Shown here piece after piece: positions 24,971 to 34,122 of a DNA stretch of 64,000 nt (positions are counted from its first letter, which is position 1; the number at the start of each line of letters is the position of its first letter). The notes beneath the pieces were generated by a model. That model did not search any database. It worked only from the letters and a program-made list of their open reading frames with translations, and had not been told where the DNA came from. Made by a program: the position numbers and the translations under genes. The DNA comes from JANQMX01 sp965247175 (GTDB lineage: Bacteria; Pseudomonadota; Alphaproteobacteria; Kiloniellales; DSM-21159). The stretch is taken from NCBI GenBank assembly GCA_965247175.1, contig OZ252006.1, forward strand, positions 744,001 through 808,000, in the 5' to 3' direction.

Positions 24971-25804
24971 TCAAATGATAGCCAAGGGGCTCGGGCCGTT
25001 CGGTGCAGGGAAGGCGGCATCCAGGGCTTCAAGATCCACCGGGTCCAGCGCGAGGCCGAGCGCTGCCGCATTGGCTTTGACGTGGTCCAGGTTCGCCGCC
25101 TTGGGGATGGCGATCATGCCCTCCTGCCGCAAGACCCACGCCAAGGCCACCGTGGCGGGGGCGACCCCATGCTTCTCTGCGATGTCCTCGACCGTCGGCT
25201 CGAACAGGATGTCGCCCTGCCCAAGAGGTGAATAGGCCATGATCGGGACACGGCGCTCGTTGCAGCGGGGTATGAGCTCCCACTCGATGCCGCGCTCGCC
25301 GAGGTGATAGAGCACCTGGTTGGTGGCGCAGGCCTCGCCCTGGTCTAATGCCCAGAGTTCGGCCATGTCGGCGGCATCGAAGTTGCTGACGCCCCAGGCG
25401 GCGATCTTGCCGTCGCTCTTGAGGTGCTCGAAGGCTTCGACTGTCTCGGCCAGCGGAACGCCCCCGCGCCAATGCAGCAGATATAGATCGATGGTTTCGA
25501 TGCTGAGCCGTTTCAGGCTGCGCTCGCAGGCGGCGATGGCGCCTTTGCGCGAGGCGTTGTGCGGATAGACCTTGCTGACCAGAAACAGTCCGTCCCGGCG
25601 CCCCGCAATGGCTTCTCCGACAACCTCTTCAGCACCTCCCTCGCCATACATCTCGGCCGTATCGATCAAGGTGAGACCGAGATCGATGCCGTGCCGCAGC
25701 GCCGCAACTTCCTGGGTGCGCTGGCTGGCGCGCTCCCCCATGCGCCAGGTGCCAAGGCCCAGGGCCGGGGCCATGACGCCGTTCGGCAGCTCCACGAATC
25801 GCAT
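24971..25804 (-). CDS. Aldo/keto reductase
   Basis: This 277-residue cytoplasmic TIM-barrel reductase shows the AKR catalytic residues in order: Asp and Tyr in I-D-T-A-E-M-Y-G near residue 52, Lys in L-V-S-K-V-Y near residue 78 and His in L-L-H-W-R-G near residue 110. The C-terminal P-K-A-A-N-L-D-H-V motif binds the NADPH 2'-phosphate. It would reduce an aldehyde or ketone. It is divergent from the EamA transporter gene, with 49 bases between the starts. Confidence 0.92.
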   Translation of the reverse strand: MRFVELPNGVMAPALGLGTWRMGERASQRTQEVAALRHGIDLGLTLIDTAEMYGEGGAEEVVGEAIAGRRDGLFLVSKVYPHNASRKGAIAACERSLKRLSIETIDLYLLHWRGGVPLAETVEAFEHLKSDGKIAAWGVSNFDAADMAELWALDQGEACATNQVLYHLGERGIEWELIPRCNERRVPIMAYSPLGQGDILFEPTVEDIAEKHGVAPATVALAWVLRQEGMIAIPKAANLDHVKANAAALGLALDPVDLEALDAAFPAPNGPSPLAII

Positions 25805-25853
25805 CTCTGCCCCTTCCTATCCGCACTGGTGGGTGGAAGACGCTTGATATCTG

Positions 25854-26837
25854 ATGGCGGTCGACAGCGCCAGCCGTGGGGTCGCGGTGGAAGGGGCGCC
25901 AGCGGAAAGCAAAAGTGTCGTGACGACCGAGGTGTCGGCGAAGGAACGGGGGCTCCCAGATGCGGTGAAGGGCATCCTATGGATGCTGTTGACCGCTGCG
26001 CTTTTCATGGTGATGGACGTCATCGCCAAGTGGCTGTCTGAAAGCTATCCGACCAATCAGATCACCTGGGGGCGCTTCTTCTTTCATGCGCTCTTTCTCG
26101 GTCTCTATCTGAATCATCGCCTGATCGCGACGCTGCGCTCCAATCGCCTGGGGCTGCAGCTCACCCGCTCATGCTTCATGCTGGCCACGAACTTTCTGTT
26201 CTTTACCGGTCTGGCTTATCTGGGCTTGGCGGAGATCACCGCGATCATGTACGTGGCGCCGCTGGTCACCACCTTGCTCGCCGTTCCGCTTCTGGGCGAA
26301 GTGGTCGGCTGGCGCCGCATCGCCTCGGTCATTGTCGGCTTCATCGGCGCTCTCATCATTATTCGGCCGGGCAGCGAAAGCCTGAGCTGGGCCGTGCTCC
26401 TTCCTCTGGCGGCTGCCTTCAGCCACGCCGCTTATCAGATCACCACGCGCATGCTGTCGCGCAGCGAGGGCTCGCTGACCACGCTTGCCTACACGGCGCT
26501 GGTTGGCGCGGTCATCTCGACCTTGGCACTGCCGCTAGGTTGGGAAACGCCGGATCTGGCCGGCTGGCTGGGGCTCATGGGCATGGGGCTCTTTGGTTGC
26601 CTCGGCCACTTCACCTTCATCCGGGCCTTCACTGTGGCCGATGCCGCCCTGGTGTCGCCCTTCGCCTACACCAGCCTGCTTTGGGCCTCGCTCTTCGGCT
26701 ATTTCATCTTCGCCGAAGTGCCGGACATCTGGACCATCGTTGGCGCTATCGTTGTGGCCGGCTCCGGCCTCTACATCGTGCACCGGGAGCGCCAACGTCT
26801 GCGCCATCCTGTGTCGCCCTGGCGGCCGTCGCGCTGA
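25854..26837 (+). CDS. EamA-family DMT transporter
   Basis: This 327-residue inner-membrane protein has a hydrophilic N-terminus of about 40 residues and then ten helices in two EamA repeats. A-L-F-M-V-M-D-V-I-A-K-W-L and N-Q-I-T-W-G-R-F open the first repeat. It resembles the RhtA/S-adenosylmethionine-permease-like branch, but the substrate is uncertain. The long N-terminus suggests the true start may be a few codons later. Confidence 0.88.
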   Translation: MAVDSASRGVAVEGAPAESKSVVTTEVSAKERGLPDAVKGILWMLLTAALFMVMDVIAKWLSESYPTNQITWGRFFFHALFLGLYLNHRLIATLRSNRLGLQLTRSCFMLATNFLFFTGLAYLGLAEITAIMYVAPLVTTLLAVPLLGEVVGWRRIASVIVGFIGALIIIRPGSESLSWAVLLPLAAAFSHAAYQITTRMLSRSEGSLTTLAYTALVGAVISTLALPLGWETPDLAGWLGLMGMGLFGCLGHFTFIRAFTVADAALVSPFAYTSLLWASLFGYFIFAEVPDIWTIVGAIVVAGSGLYIVHRERQRLRHPVSPWRPSR

Positions 26838-26867
26838 GCGCAGCAAGTCCGCTGATCATGACGTCTG

Positions 26868-28052
26868 TTAGCTGCCCGTCGCCTGTTGTGCGGGGCTGTC
26901 GCTGTCGTCATGCAGCAGGCGGTTTGCCGGCAATGTGATGCTCACCGTGGTGCCCTCGCCGTGGACGGAGGTGATATCGAGCTGTCCGCCATGAAGCTCG
27001 GCAAAGGACTTGACGATCGAAAGACCGAGGCCGGTGCCCTGATAGCTCCGGGTAAAGGTGCTCTGGGCCTGGACGAAGGGCTGGGTGATCAGCTCGAGCT
27101 GTTCGGGCGCGATGCCGATGCCGTTGTCCTCGACACGCCCGACGAGCCTGCCGCAGGTCAGCAGTTCTGCCGTGACCACGACCTTGCCGCCCTCGCGGCT
27201 GAACTTGATGGCATTGGACAGCAGGTTGGAGAAGATCTGCCGCAGCAGTCGCCGGTCCGCGTAGACTTCCGGAAGCTCGTCCGGCAGGTGGCAGTGCAGC
27301 TCTACCTCGGCTCGCGCGGCCTCGTTGCGCAGCAGCCGCGTGACCGTGGACAGCACGGCCGGGAGCTCGACCGGCTCCTCGACCAGCTCCATGTGGCCGG
27401 CTTCCACCTTGGCGATGTCGAGGATTGAGTTGATCACGGCCAGGAGATGCCGGCCGCTTTCATGGATGTCGCGCACATAGTCGGCGTAGCTCGGATGGCC
27501 GAGCTCACCCTTCGACTGACCCTGCAGCACCTCGGCAAAGCCGATGATGGCGTTGAGCGGCGTCCTGAGCTCATGGCTCATATTGGCCAGGAACTCGGAC
27601 TTGGCGCGGGAAGCCAGCTCCGCGTTCATCTTGGCCTCGAGCAGGCTATGGGTCAGACGCTTGCGCTCGATGGCGTAGCGCACGGCACGGCGCACCGTAT
27701 CGACAGTGATGTCGGCCTTTACCAGATAGTCCTGCGCGCCCTGTTGCACCGCAGCCAGGGCATGCATTTCGTCGTCATGGCCGCTTAGAACGACGATAGG
27801 GATGTTCGGCTGGCACTGCTGCAGTGCCGTGAGACCCTTGAGGCCGTCTGCATCGGGAAGCGAGAGGTCGAGGAGGACCACGTCGGCGCCCTCTTCGTTG
27901 AGCGTCTGGCAGGCGCCGGCTAGCGTGTCGGCTTCGGCGATGGCGTCATTCGGCCAGCCGGCGTCGATCAGCAGCTCTCGGGTGAGCCGCGCGTCGCCCG
28001 GATTGTCCTCGACAACGAGCACTTTTGCATCGGTGCCGGCCTCGTCCAGCAT
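26868..28052 (-). CDS. Response-regulator / histidine kinase hybrid
   Basis: This 394-residue cytoplasmic protein is an N-terminal receiver (about 10-125, phospho-acceptor D62 in L-L-D-L-S-L-P-D) joined to a kinase. The HisKA His160 lies in M-S-H-E-L-R-T-P-L-N, and an ATPase domain with N-box S-N-A-I-K-F and G-T-G-L-G-L-S follows. A receiver upstream of a kinase means its own activity may be controlled by phosphotransfer from the partner kinase. I chose ATG because AGAGGGG precedes it; an in-frame GTG at 28076 is possible. It is the last gene of a three-gene signalling operon. Confidence 0.9.
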   Translation of the reverse strand: MLDEAGTDAKVLVVEDNPGDARLTRELLIDAGWPNDAIAEADTLAGACQTLNEEGADVVLLDLSLPDADGLKGLTALQQCQPNIPIVVLSGHDDEMHALAAVQQGAQDYLVKADITVDTVRRAVRYAIERKRLTHSLLEAKMNAELASRAKSEFLANMSHELRTPLNAIIGFAEVLQGQSKGELGHPSYADYVRDIHESGRHLLAVINSILDIAKVEAGHMELVEEPVELPAVLSTVTRLLRNEAARAEVELHCHLPDELPEVYADRRLLRQIFSNLLSNAIKFSREGGKVVVTAELLTCGRLVGRVEDNGIGIAPEQLELITQPFVQAQSTFTRSYQGTGLGLSIVKSFAELHGGQLDITSVHGEGTTVSITLPANRLLHDDSDSPAQQATGS

Positions 28053-28107
28053 CGTGTCTTGCCCCTCTTTTGCCACCTCGTTCCGTCGCGGTCCGGCCGG
28101 TGTGCCG

Positions 28108-28548
28108 TCAGGCTGCGGCGTCGGACTGCGGCAGCTTCACGATCTGCAGCCAGAAAGTCTCGATCTGATGCACGATCTCGATGAAGCGCTGCAGGTCGAC
28201 AGGTTTGGTGACGTAGCAGTTGGCGTGCAGGGCATAGCTCTTCACGATGTCCTGCTCGGCCTCGGATGTGGTGAGAACCACCACGGGAATATGTTTGAGG
28301 TCAGGGTCCGTCTTGATCTCCGCCAGAACCTCGCGGCCGTCCTTGCGCGGCAGGTTGAGGTCCAGCAACACGACATCAGGACGGGGCGCATCGCTGAACG
28401 GTCCTTCGCGGCGCAGAAACTGCATGGCCTCGACACCGTCCTTGGCCAGGTGCAGCCGATTGCGGAGCAGCCCTTCTTTGAGCGCTTCTTCGGTCAGACG
28501 CGCATCGGCGGGATTGTCCTCGACCATCAGGATTTCCACGATGCTCAT
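28108..28548 (-). CDS. Single-domain response regulator (Rcp1-like)
   Basis: This 146-residue stand-alone receiver has acidic pocket E-D at residues 10-11, phospho-acceptor D63 in L-L-D-L-N-L-P-R-K-D-G, T-T-S-E near residue 91 and K in V-T-K-P-V near residue 110. The extended loop after the second helix and the R-K-D-G motif are typical of Rcp1-type regulators paired with phytochrome-like kinases. It has no output domain, so it probably acts as a phosphate shuttle. Its start overlaps the kinase stop by four bases. Confidence 0.92.
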   Translation of the reverse strand: MSIVEILMVEDNPADARLTEEALKEGLLRNRLHLAKDGVEAMQFLRREGPFSDAPRPDVVLLDLNLPRKDGREVLAEIKTDPDLKHIPVVVLTTSEAEQDIVKSYALHANCYVTKPVDLQRFIEIVHQIETFWLQIVKLPQSDAAA

Positions 28549-30134
28549 GGTCTTGCCTCGTTGCTTGCGGGGAGGGTGAAAAGGAAGGTGCTGCCGCTCT
28601 TGCCATCGGACTCGACCCGAAGCTCGCCGCCATGGCGCTCGACGATCTTTTTGCAGACCGAAAGCCCGATGCCGGTGCCGGGATAGGCGTCACGGGCGTG
28701 TAGCCGCTGAAAGATCAGAAAAATCCGCTCGGCGTACTCAGGCTCGATGCCGATGCCGTTGTCCGCAACGGCGACCGTCCAGCGATCACCATCGCGGGTT
28801 GCCGACAGGTGCACCTCGGGCGGGTCATCGGCGCGGAACTTGATGGCGTTGGCGATCAGGTTCTGCAGAAGCTGTCGCAACTCGACGCCGTCGCCGCAGA
28901 CGGCGGGCAAGCTGTCGATGTCTATCTTGGCGCCGGCATCCTCGATTGCCTTCTGTAGATCGCGGCAAGCAGTCTCGGCAGCCTCCTGCAGGTCGACTGA
29001 GCGTTTTGGTCGATCGCTGCGCCCGACGCGGGAGTAGCCCAGCAGCGCGTTGATGAGTTGCTGCATGCGTGCGGCGCCGTCGACCGCGAAGCCGATGAAT
29101 TCGTTGGCATCCTTGTCGAGCTGGTCTTCGTAGCGGCGCTGAAGAAGCTGGCAGTAGCTCGCGACCATGCGAAGGGGCTCCTGCAGATCGTGCGAGGCTA
29201 CGTAGGCAAACTGCTCCAGCTCGGCATTGGAGCGCTTCAGGTCCTCGACCAGCTCCGCCATCTTGTCGGCCTGCTCACGCAGCTGGGCCTGATGGCGTGC
29301 CCGCTCGGTCACATTGGTATAGGTCGTAACGAACCCACCGCCCGGCAGCGGTACGCCGACGATCTCAAGGACCACGCCGTCCGGCCGCGTGCGTTGGAAG
29401 CAGTGCGGTTCGAACTTCTTGGCCAGCTCGACCCGCTCCTGCACTTGCGCTTCTACGTCGCCGGGCCCGTACTCGCCGCGCTCAGCGTTGTAGCGGATAA
29501 AGTCTGCGAAGGGCCGGCCGTTCTGGCCGGGGAAGTCCTTGGGGAACTCCAGCAGCTCGAGAAATTCGTCGTTCCATAGCACCAGGTTCAAGTTGGCGTC
29601 GGTGACGCTGATGCCATGATTCATGTACTCGAGCGTTGTGCGCAGAAGCGCCGAGGTGTGCTCGAGCTTGCGTTCGCTGCGGACCAAGGAGGTGATATCC
29701 GTGCCGGTTCCCCGGTAGCCGGCGAAGTTGCCCTCATCGTCATAGAAGGGCTTGCCGCTGATCTGGACGATCAGCGGTTCATCGGCGCCGGGCTTTTCGA
29801 TCGGAAACACGAAGTTGCGAAAGGGCCGGCGGTTGCGGAGGTCGTCGAGGTGCGCCTCGAAGGCCGTCGTATCGGAGTTCGCGTCGAGATACTGGTCTCG
29901 GCGCTTGCCGATAAATAACTCGGGCGCAAGGCCGAGGACATCGCGGATGCGCTCAGACAGGTAGGTCAGGCGCAGATCTGGGCCCATCTCCCAGAACCAG
30001 TCCGAGGCGGCTTCGGCGAAGTCGCGCAGACGCTCGTTACTGAAGGAGGCGCGCGCCTGCGTGTCATCGCATGCGTGCGGAGCCTGCAACGGAGTTTCCG
30101 CCTGCAGTCTGTAGCTGTTGGCGCGTGAGGTCAC
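28545..30134 (-). CDS. PAS-domain sensor histidine kinase (phytochrome-type kinase core)
   Basis: This 529-residue protein has no membrane segment. PAS 1 spans about 35-150 and PAS 2 about 165-280, followed by a short coiled coil and a HisKA domain with His315 in Y-V-A-S-H-D-L-Q-E-P-L. The H-D-L-Q-E-P form is that of phytochrome-like kinases. The ATPase domain has N-box N-A-I-K-F and G-T-G-I-G-L-S. No GAF/PHY chromophore domain is present, so the signal is probably a small cytoplasmic ligand or redox state. The start is GTG with AAAGGG upstream. First gene of the signalling operon. Confidence 0.92.
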   Translation of the reverse strand: MTSRANSYRLQAETPLQAPHACDDTQARASFSNERLRDFAEAASDWFWEMGPDLRLTYLSERIRDVLGLAPELFIGKRRDQYLDANSDTTAFEAHLDDLRNRRPFRNFVFPIEKPGADEPLIVQISGKPFYDDEGNFAGYRGTGTDITSLVRSERKLEHTSALLRTTLEYMNHGISVTDANLNLVLWNDEFLELLEFPKDFPGQNGRPFADFIRYNAERGEYGPGDVEAQVQERVELAKKFEPHCFQRTRPDGVVLEIVGVPLPGGGFVTTYTNVTERARHQAQLREQADKMAELVEDLKRSNAELEQFAYVASHDLQEPLRMVASYCQLLQRRYEDQLDKDANEFIGFAVDGAARMQQLINALLGYSRVGRSDRPKRSVDLQEAAETACRDLQKAIEDAGAKIDIDSLPAVCGDGVELRQLLQNLIANAIKFRADDPPEVHLSATRDGDRWTVAVADNGIGIEPEYAERIFLIFQRLHARDAYPGTGIGLSVCKKIVERHGGELRVESDGKSGSTFLFTLPASNEARP

Positions 30135-30352
30135 GGCTGCACCCTTTCTGTCACAGCAAAAGCATAATCCGTGATATTTGAGGGGGCGTTAATCCTTCCG
30201 ACTCATCCCTCGGTACTGGTTAGGGCTTATGTCCTGACGTGCCCGACTGCTGGGCAGCCTCTAAGGCTTAAGGAGCGGACCCTTTTCTTCGCGGTCCTTC
30301 GTCTTAGCTCTAGCCGGGGCGGGATGAACGAGAGGGTTAACAGAAATACACC

Positions 30353-31081
30353 ATGAGCGAGACTGTTCTCATTTATGGCGCAACCGGTGGTATCGGCCTT
30401 GCCTTGACCGAGCGCTGCCTGGTGCGTGGGCACGCCGTCATGGCTACGGGACGTGACGAAACGCGGCTCGAAGCCTTGAGCAGCCGGGCAGGGGTAACCG
30501 CACAGACGGTTGACGTTTTCGCGGCGGACGAGGTGGAAGCAGTAGCCGAAGAGGCTGCAAAAAGCGGCAATTTGGTCGGTTTGGCCTACTGTATCGGCTC
30601 TATCGACTTGAAGCCGCTCAAACGGGCCACGGAAGAAGACTTTCTTAAGAGCTACCGCCTGAATGTGGTGGGCGCGGCACGCGCCGTAAAAGCAGCGGCG
30701 CCGGCCTTGGCGAAAGCGGGCGGCGCGGTCGTTTTCTTCTCTTCGGTGGCGGCTGGACAGGGCTTTGCCAACCACAGCGTCATTGCAGCTGCCAAAGGGG
30801 GTGTCGAAGCACTGACCCGCTCCCTGGCCGCCGAACTGGCGCCGAATGTTCGGGTCAACTGCATTGCGCTCAGCTTGACGGAAACGCGCATGGCTCAACC
30901 ACTTCTTGCCAACGAGACCATGGCCAAGGGTATCGCGCAGATGCATCCCTTGCCGCGGATTGGCCGGCCTGAAGAGGCAGCCGCCTTGGCCGACTTCCTC
31001 CTGTCCGAGGATGCCGGCTGGATGACCGGACAGATCGTGTCGCTCGATGGCGGCCGTTCAAGCCTGCGGACGAAGGGGTAG
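30353..31081 (+). CDS. SDR family oxidoreductase lacking the catalytic Tyr
   Basis: This 242-residue Rossmann protein has the cofactor motif Y-G-A-T-G-G-I-G at residues 8-15, S130-S131 at the Ser position, K148, and the usual C-terminal G-Q-I-V-S-L-D-G-G. The position four before Lys, normally the catalytic Tyr of Y-x-x-x-K, is Ile144 (S-V-I-A-A-A-K). A standard dehydrogenase mechanism is therefore doubtful. It may use another proton donor or be a non-oxidoreductase relative. DUF3429 and DUF427 genes follow within 5 and 2 bases, so it starts a three-gene operon. Confidence 0.88.
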   Translation: MSETVLIYGATGGIGLALTERCLVRGHAVMATGRDETRLEALSSRAGVTAQTVDVFAADEVEAVAEEAAKSGNLVGLAYCIGSIDLKPLKRATEEDFLKSYRLNVVGAARAVKAAAPALAKAGGAVVFFSSVAAGQGFANHSVIAAAKGGVEALTRSLAAELAPNVRVNCIALSLTETRMAQPLLANETMAKGIAQMHPLPRIGRPEEAAALADFLLSEDAGWMTGQIVSLDGGRSSLRTKG

Positions 31082-31086
31082 CGAGG

Positions 31087-31578
31087 ATGGCCATGCCATA
31101 CAGTGGGGAAGACTTGAGGGATAGCACCGAAATCCCCACCCCAGCGGCGTTGCTCGGTGCCGGCGGGCTAATTCCGTTCATAGGACTGGCCGCTGCGGCG
31201 CACTTTGCCGGGGACGTGGATGCGTCGATCGCAATCGAAGCGCTGCGCGCCTATGGCGCCGTCATCCTCTCATTCCTCGGCGGAATCATCTGGGGTCTTG
31301 GGATTGCCGGCTTCGGGGGGGCCGCCGCCAAACCCCGCGAAGCCCTGCGCCTCACCATCAGCATCCTGCCGTCGCTGTTCGGCTGGCTCGCTTTAATGCT
31401 TCCGGAACAGTCGGGTCTGTGGCTGCTCTCAACTTGCTTCCTCATGGTGCTGGCCGTCGATCTCATCATGAGCAAGGGCGGCCTAGCGCCGCGCTGGTAT
31501 CCGATCCTGCGCTGGCGTTTGACTGCGATCGCCTTTCTCTGCCTGGTGATTGCCGGCGCGGCTTTGCCAAGCGTTTGA
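31087..31578 (+). CDS. DUF3429 family membrane protein
   Basis: This 163-residue protein has about five hydrophobic segments: residues 21-40, 52-76, 86-104, 107-127 and 140-160. The order and motifs such as Y-G-A-V-I-L-S-F-L-G-G-I-I-W-G fit DUF3429, a family of unknown function in the inner membrane. It lies between the atypical SDR and DUF427 genes in a tight operon. No function can be assigned. Confidence 0.82.
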   Translation: MAMPYSGEDLRDSTEIPTPAALLGAGGLIPFIGLAAAAHFAGDVDASIAIEALRAYGAVILSFLGGIIWGLGIAGFGGAAAKPREALRLTISILPSLFGWLALMLPEQSGLWLLSTCFLMVLAVDLIMSKGGLAPRWYPILRWRLTAIAFLCLVIAGAALPSV

Positions 31579-31580
31579 CG

Positions 31581-32078
31581 ATGGCGCGCCAAGACCGCAT
31601 CGAGCCGCAGCCGGGCCAGGAATCGGTTTGGGACTACCCGCGGCCACCGCGCCTGGAGCCGGTCGAGGAACGGCTTCGCATCATTTTCGACGGCATCACC
31701 GTTGCTGACACGCTGGGCGGCTACCGCGTGCTCGAGACCAGCCACCCGCCGGTCTTCTACATTCCACCGGCGGATGTCCGCGTTGACCTGCTCGAGCCGG
31801 CGCCCGGCCAGTCGCTTTGCGAGTTCAAGGGCGTCGCGCGCTATTGGACGCTTCGGCACGGTACACGGGCGTCGGAGCGGGCAGCCTGGAGCTATCCCGA
31901 CCCGACCGCCACCTTCATGGCAATCAAGGATGCTTTGGCCTTTTACGCCTCGAAGGTCGATGCCTGCTATGTCGGGGAAGAGCGTGTTACTCCGCAAGAG
32001 GGGGACTTCTACGGGGGGTGGGTGACCTCCCGCGTCGTTGGCCCCTTCAAGGGCGGCCCCGGTACTTGGGGCTGGTGA
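31581..32078 (+). CDS. DUF427 domain protein
   Basis: This 165-residue soluble protein has the DUF427 pattern: a strand region V-A-D-T-L-G-G-Y-R-V-L-E-T, then P-P-V-F-Y-I-P-P, C-E-F-K-G-V-A-R-Y-W, and W-S-Y-P-D-P near residue 101. The fold is a small beta-sandwich of unknown activity. The ATG is two bases after the upstream stop. It is convergent with the M20 deacylase gene, with only 16 bases between. Confidence 0.88.
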   Translation: MARQDRIEPQPGQESVWDYPRPPRLEPVEERLRIIFDGITVADTLGGYRVLETSHPPVFYIPPADVRVDLLEPAPGQSLCEFKGVARYWTLRHGTRASERAAWSYPDPTATFMAIKDALAFYASKVDACYVGEERVTPQEGDFYGGWVTSRVVGPFKGGPGTWGW

Positions 32079-32094
32079 CGCGACGTCTCCGTCG

Positions 32095-33411
32095 CTAGGC
32101 GGTTTTCTCCAGCCCGCACCATTCCGCGATGAAGAGCGCCACGGCGCCGGTCACGCGGCGGACGGAGTCCAGGCTGACCCGCTCGTCGAAGCCGTGAATG
32201 TTCTCCGAGTGCGGGCCATAGACCAGGCAGGGCATGTCGCCGTAGAGCACGAAGACGCGGCCGTCGAGATAGGCGGGTGAGACCTTGGCTTCCAAGCTGC
32301 GCTTGCAGCTCGTGGCATGCGCCCGCGCCAAGGTCTTTTCGGCTTCACTGCCTTCCTCGAGCACATAGCCGCGCGAGAAGAAGCCGTTGTAGACGATCTC
32401 CGGCGGGTTGTTGGCCAGGAAGGGATGGTCACGGCAGGCATCCCTCAGGCAGGTTTCCAGCTCCAGCGCCGCTTCACGCGGGTCCTCGCCCGGATAGATT
32501 GCGGCGCGCGCCTCGAAGCTGCACCAGGCCGGCACGGAGGACGCCCAGTCTCCGCCGCTGATTTTGCCGATGTTGATGTTGATCGGATGCTCTTGGTCCT
32601 CGAAGTAGCGGTGGCTGCCGCGCTTGGCGTTCCAGCGGGCTTCCAGGCCGCGCAGGGACTGAATGAGGTCGTAGGCCGCATGAATGGCGTTGGAACCTTC
32701 GGTAGCGCGCAGGACGTGGACCGGGGTGCCGCGCACGTGCACCTGAAACCAGATGACGCCGACGTTGGCACGAACCAGCGCCTCCCCGATCGGTTCTGGA
32801 ATGAGAGCGGCATCGGCCTGGTAGCCGCGCTGCAGGCAGGCCAGCGCACCGTTCCCAGTGCATTCCTCTTCCGTCACGGACTGGAGATAGACGGTCGATG
32901 CGGGTCGATAGCCGATGTCGCGCAGGGCATCGAGGGCAAAGATATTGGCGGCAATGCCGGCCTTCATGTCGCCTGCGCCGCGGCCGTAGAGCCAATCGCC
33001 GCTGCAGTAGGGCTCGAAGGGCGGACGGCTCCACTGCTCGTAGGGACCGGTGGGAACCACGTCGATGTGGCCATTGAGGATCAGCGAGCGGCCGTTCTCT
33101 TGCGACGGTCGATGCGTCGCCACCACGTTGATGGCGTTCTCGTAGCTCACCGTGACGGGGGAAAAGCCCGGGTGCTCCTCGATATCGTCGACGTTGATCG
33201 CCCAGCGATCGATCGCGTAGCCGCGCTCAGACAGCTCACGGTGCACGAAGTCCTGGGCGGTGTGCTCCTGTCCGCGAAGGGAGGGGAAGCGAACCAGTTC
33301 TTCCGTGAAGGCGATCTGCTCTTCGAAGCGTGCCTCGACAGCCTTCAGGATGGGTGAAACCAGACCAGGGTCAAGCAGGGAGGTGTCTTGCTTCATGACG
33401 GCGATGGACAT
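32095..33411 (-). CDS. M20 family deacylase (ArgE/DapE-like)
   Basis: This 438-residue cytoplasmic zinc hydrolase carries M20 ligands in order: L-N-G-H-I-D-V-V near residue 113, G-R-G-A-G-D-M-K near residue 148 and V-T-E-E-E near residue 181, which includes the catalytic Glu. A dimerisation lid domain sits in the middle. It would remove an acyl group from an N-acyl amino acid or diamine. AAAGGG lies upstream of the ATG. One candidate substrate is N-acetyl-L-glutamate from the dgcN-dgcA route about 9 kb away, which lacks a deacetylase of its own; this is speculation. Confidence 0.88.
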   Translation of the reverse strand: MSIAVMKQDTSLLDPGLVSPILKAVEARFEEQIAFTEELVRFPSLRGQEHTAQDFVHRELSERGYAIDRWAINVDDIEEHPGFSPVTVSYENAINVVATHRPSQENGRSLILNGHIDVVPTGPYEQWSRPPFEPYCSGDWLYGRGAGDMKAGIAANIFALDALRDIGYRPASTVYLQSVTEEECTGNGALACLQRGYQADAALIPEPIGEALVRANVGVIWFQVHVRGTPVHVLRATEGSNAIHAAYDLIQSLRGLEARWNAKRGSHRYFEDQEHPININIGKISGGDWASSVPAWCSFEARAAIYPGEDPREAALELETCLRDACRDHPFLANNPPEIVYNGFFSRGYVLEEGSEAEKTLARAHATSCKRSLEAKVSPAYLDGRVFVLYGDMPCLVYGPHSENIHGFDERVSLDSVRRVTGAVALFIAEWCGLEKTA

Positions 33412-33596
33412 GCTCCGTTCCCTTTCTTGGCGCTGAGCGCCCCCAATGACCTACTGTTCTTCACTCGCCCTTCTGCGTACTCTGCCGCGCCCATGGCACT
33501 TTCCATCTGGCCGCGGGCGGTAGAGTACCCTCACGATTGGTGGAGGGAAACACCAGAGGTGATTTTCCCCCATTCGAAAGCAATCAAGGTAGGCCG

Positions 33597-34079
33597 ATGC
33601 AGGGCATTCGCTTGCGGGACGCGGAGCAGCAGGACCTGGAGTTCGTCTTCGACTGCCTCCGCCGCTTAGCGCATGAGGTGGGGGAGGCAGCGCATTTCGT
33701 CTCTTCGATCGAGGACGTGCGCCGTGATGCCTTCGGCAGCCGGCCGCACTACGAGGTGCTTATCGGCGAGTGGCAAGGGCAAGCGGCGGGGCTGGCCACC
33801 TATTTTCCGATCTACTCCACCTACAAGGGGCGGCCGGCCCTCTATGTCGACAATCTCTTCGTCCACGACTGGGCGCGCGGCGCGCGGCTTGGCCGGCGTC
33901 TGATGAGTGGCGTTTGCGCCCTGGCTGAGGCACGCGGCTGTTGCCGGGTGGAACTCAAGGTGTTGTCCGGCAATCCCGCCCGGCACTTCTATGAATCCCT
34001 GGGGATGAGCGCCAGCGAGGAGCAGCACTACCGGATAGAGGGTGCTTCAATGACTCAGCTGGCCACGCGAGAGAGCTAG
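33597..34079 (+). CDS. GNAT family N-acetyltransferase
   Basis: This 160-residue protein has the GNAT loop R-G-A-R-L-G-R-R-L-M near residue 97 and the C-terminal N-P-A-R-H-F-Y-E-S-L-G-M. V-D-N-L-F-V-H near residue 84 is the usual strand before the acetyl-CoA loop. The closest recognisable relatives are diamine N-acetyltransferase-like enzymes. The ATG at 33597 has AAGG upstream and is preferred to an in-frame ATG 60 bases earlier. Confidence 0.88.
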   Translation: MQGIRLRDAEQQDLEFVFDCLRRLAHEVGEAAHFVSSIEDVRRDAFGSRPHYEVLIGEWQGQAAGLATYFPIYSTYKGRPALYVDNLFVHDWARGARLGRRLMSGVCALAEARGCCRVELKVLSGNPARHFYESLGMSASEEQHYRIEGASMTQLATRES

Positions 34080-34122
34080 TGCGCGCCCGCTCCCTTAGCG
34101 CGGCTGCTCTGTCCTGTGTTGC

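Noticed and set aside
28545..30134. Bacteriophytochrome photoreceptor
   Set aside because: The kinase core is phytochrome-like, but there is no GAF/PHY chromophore region or biliverdin-binding Cys.
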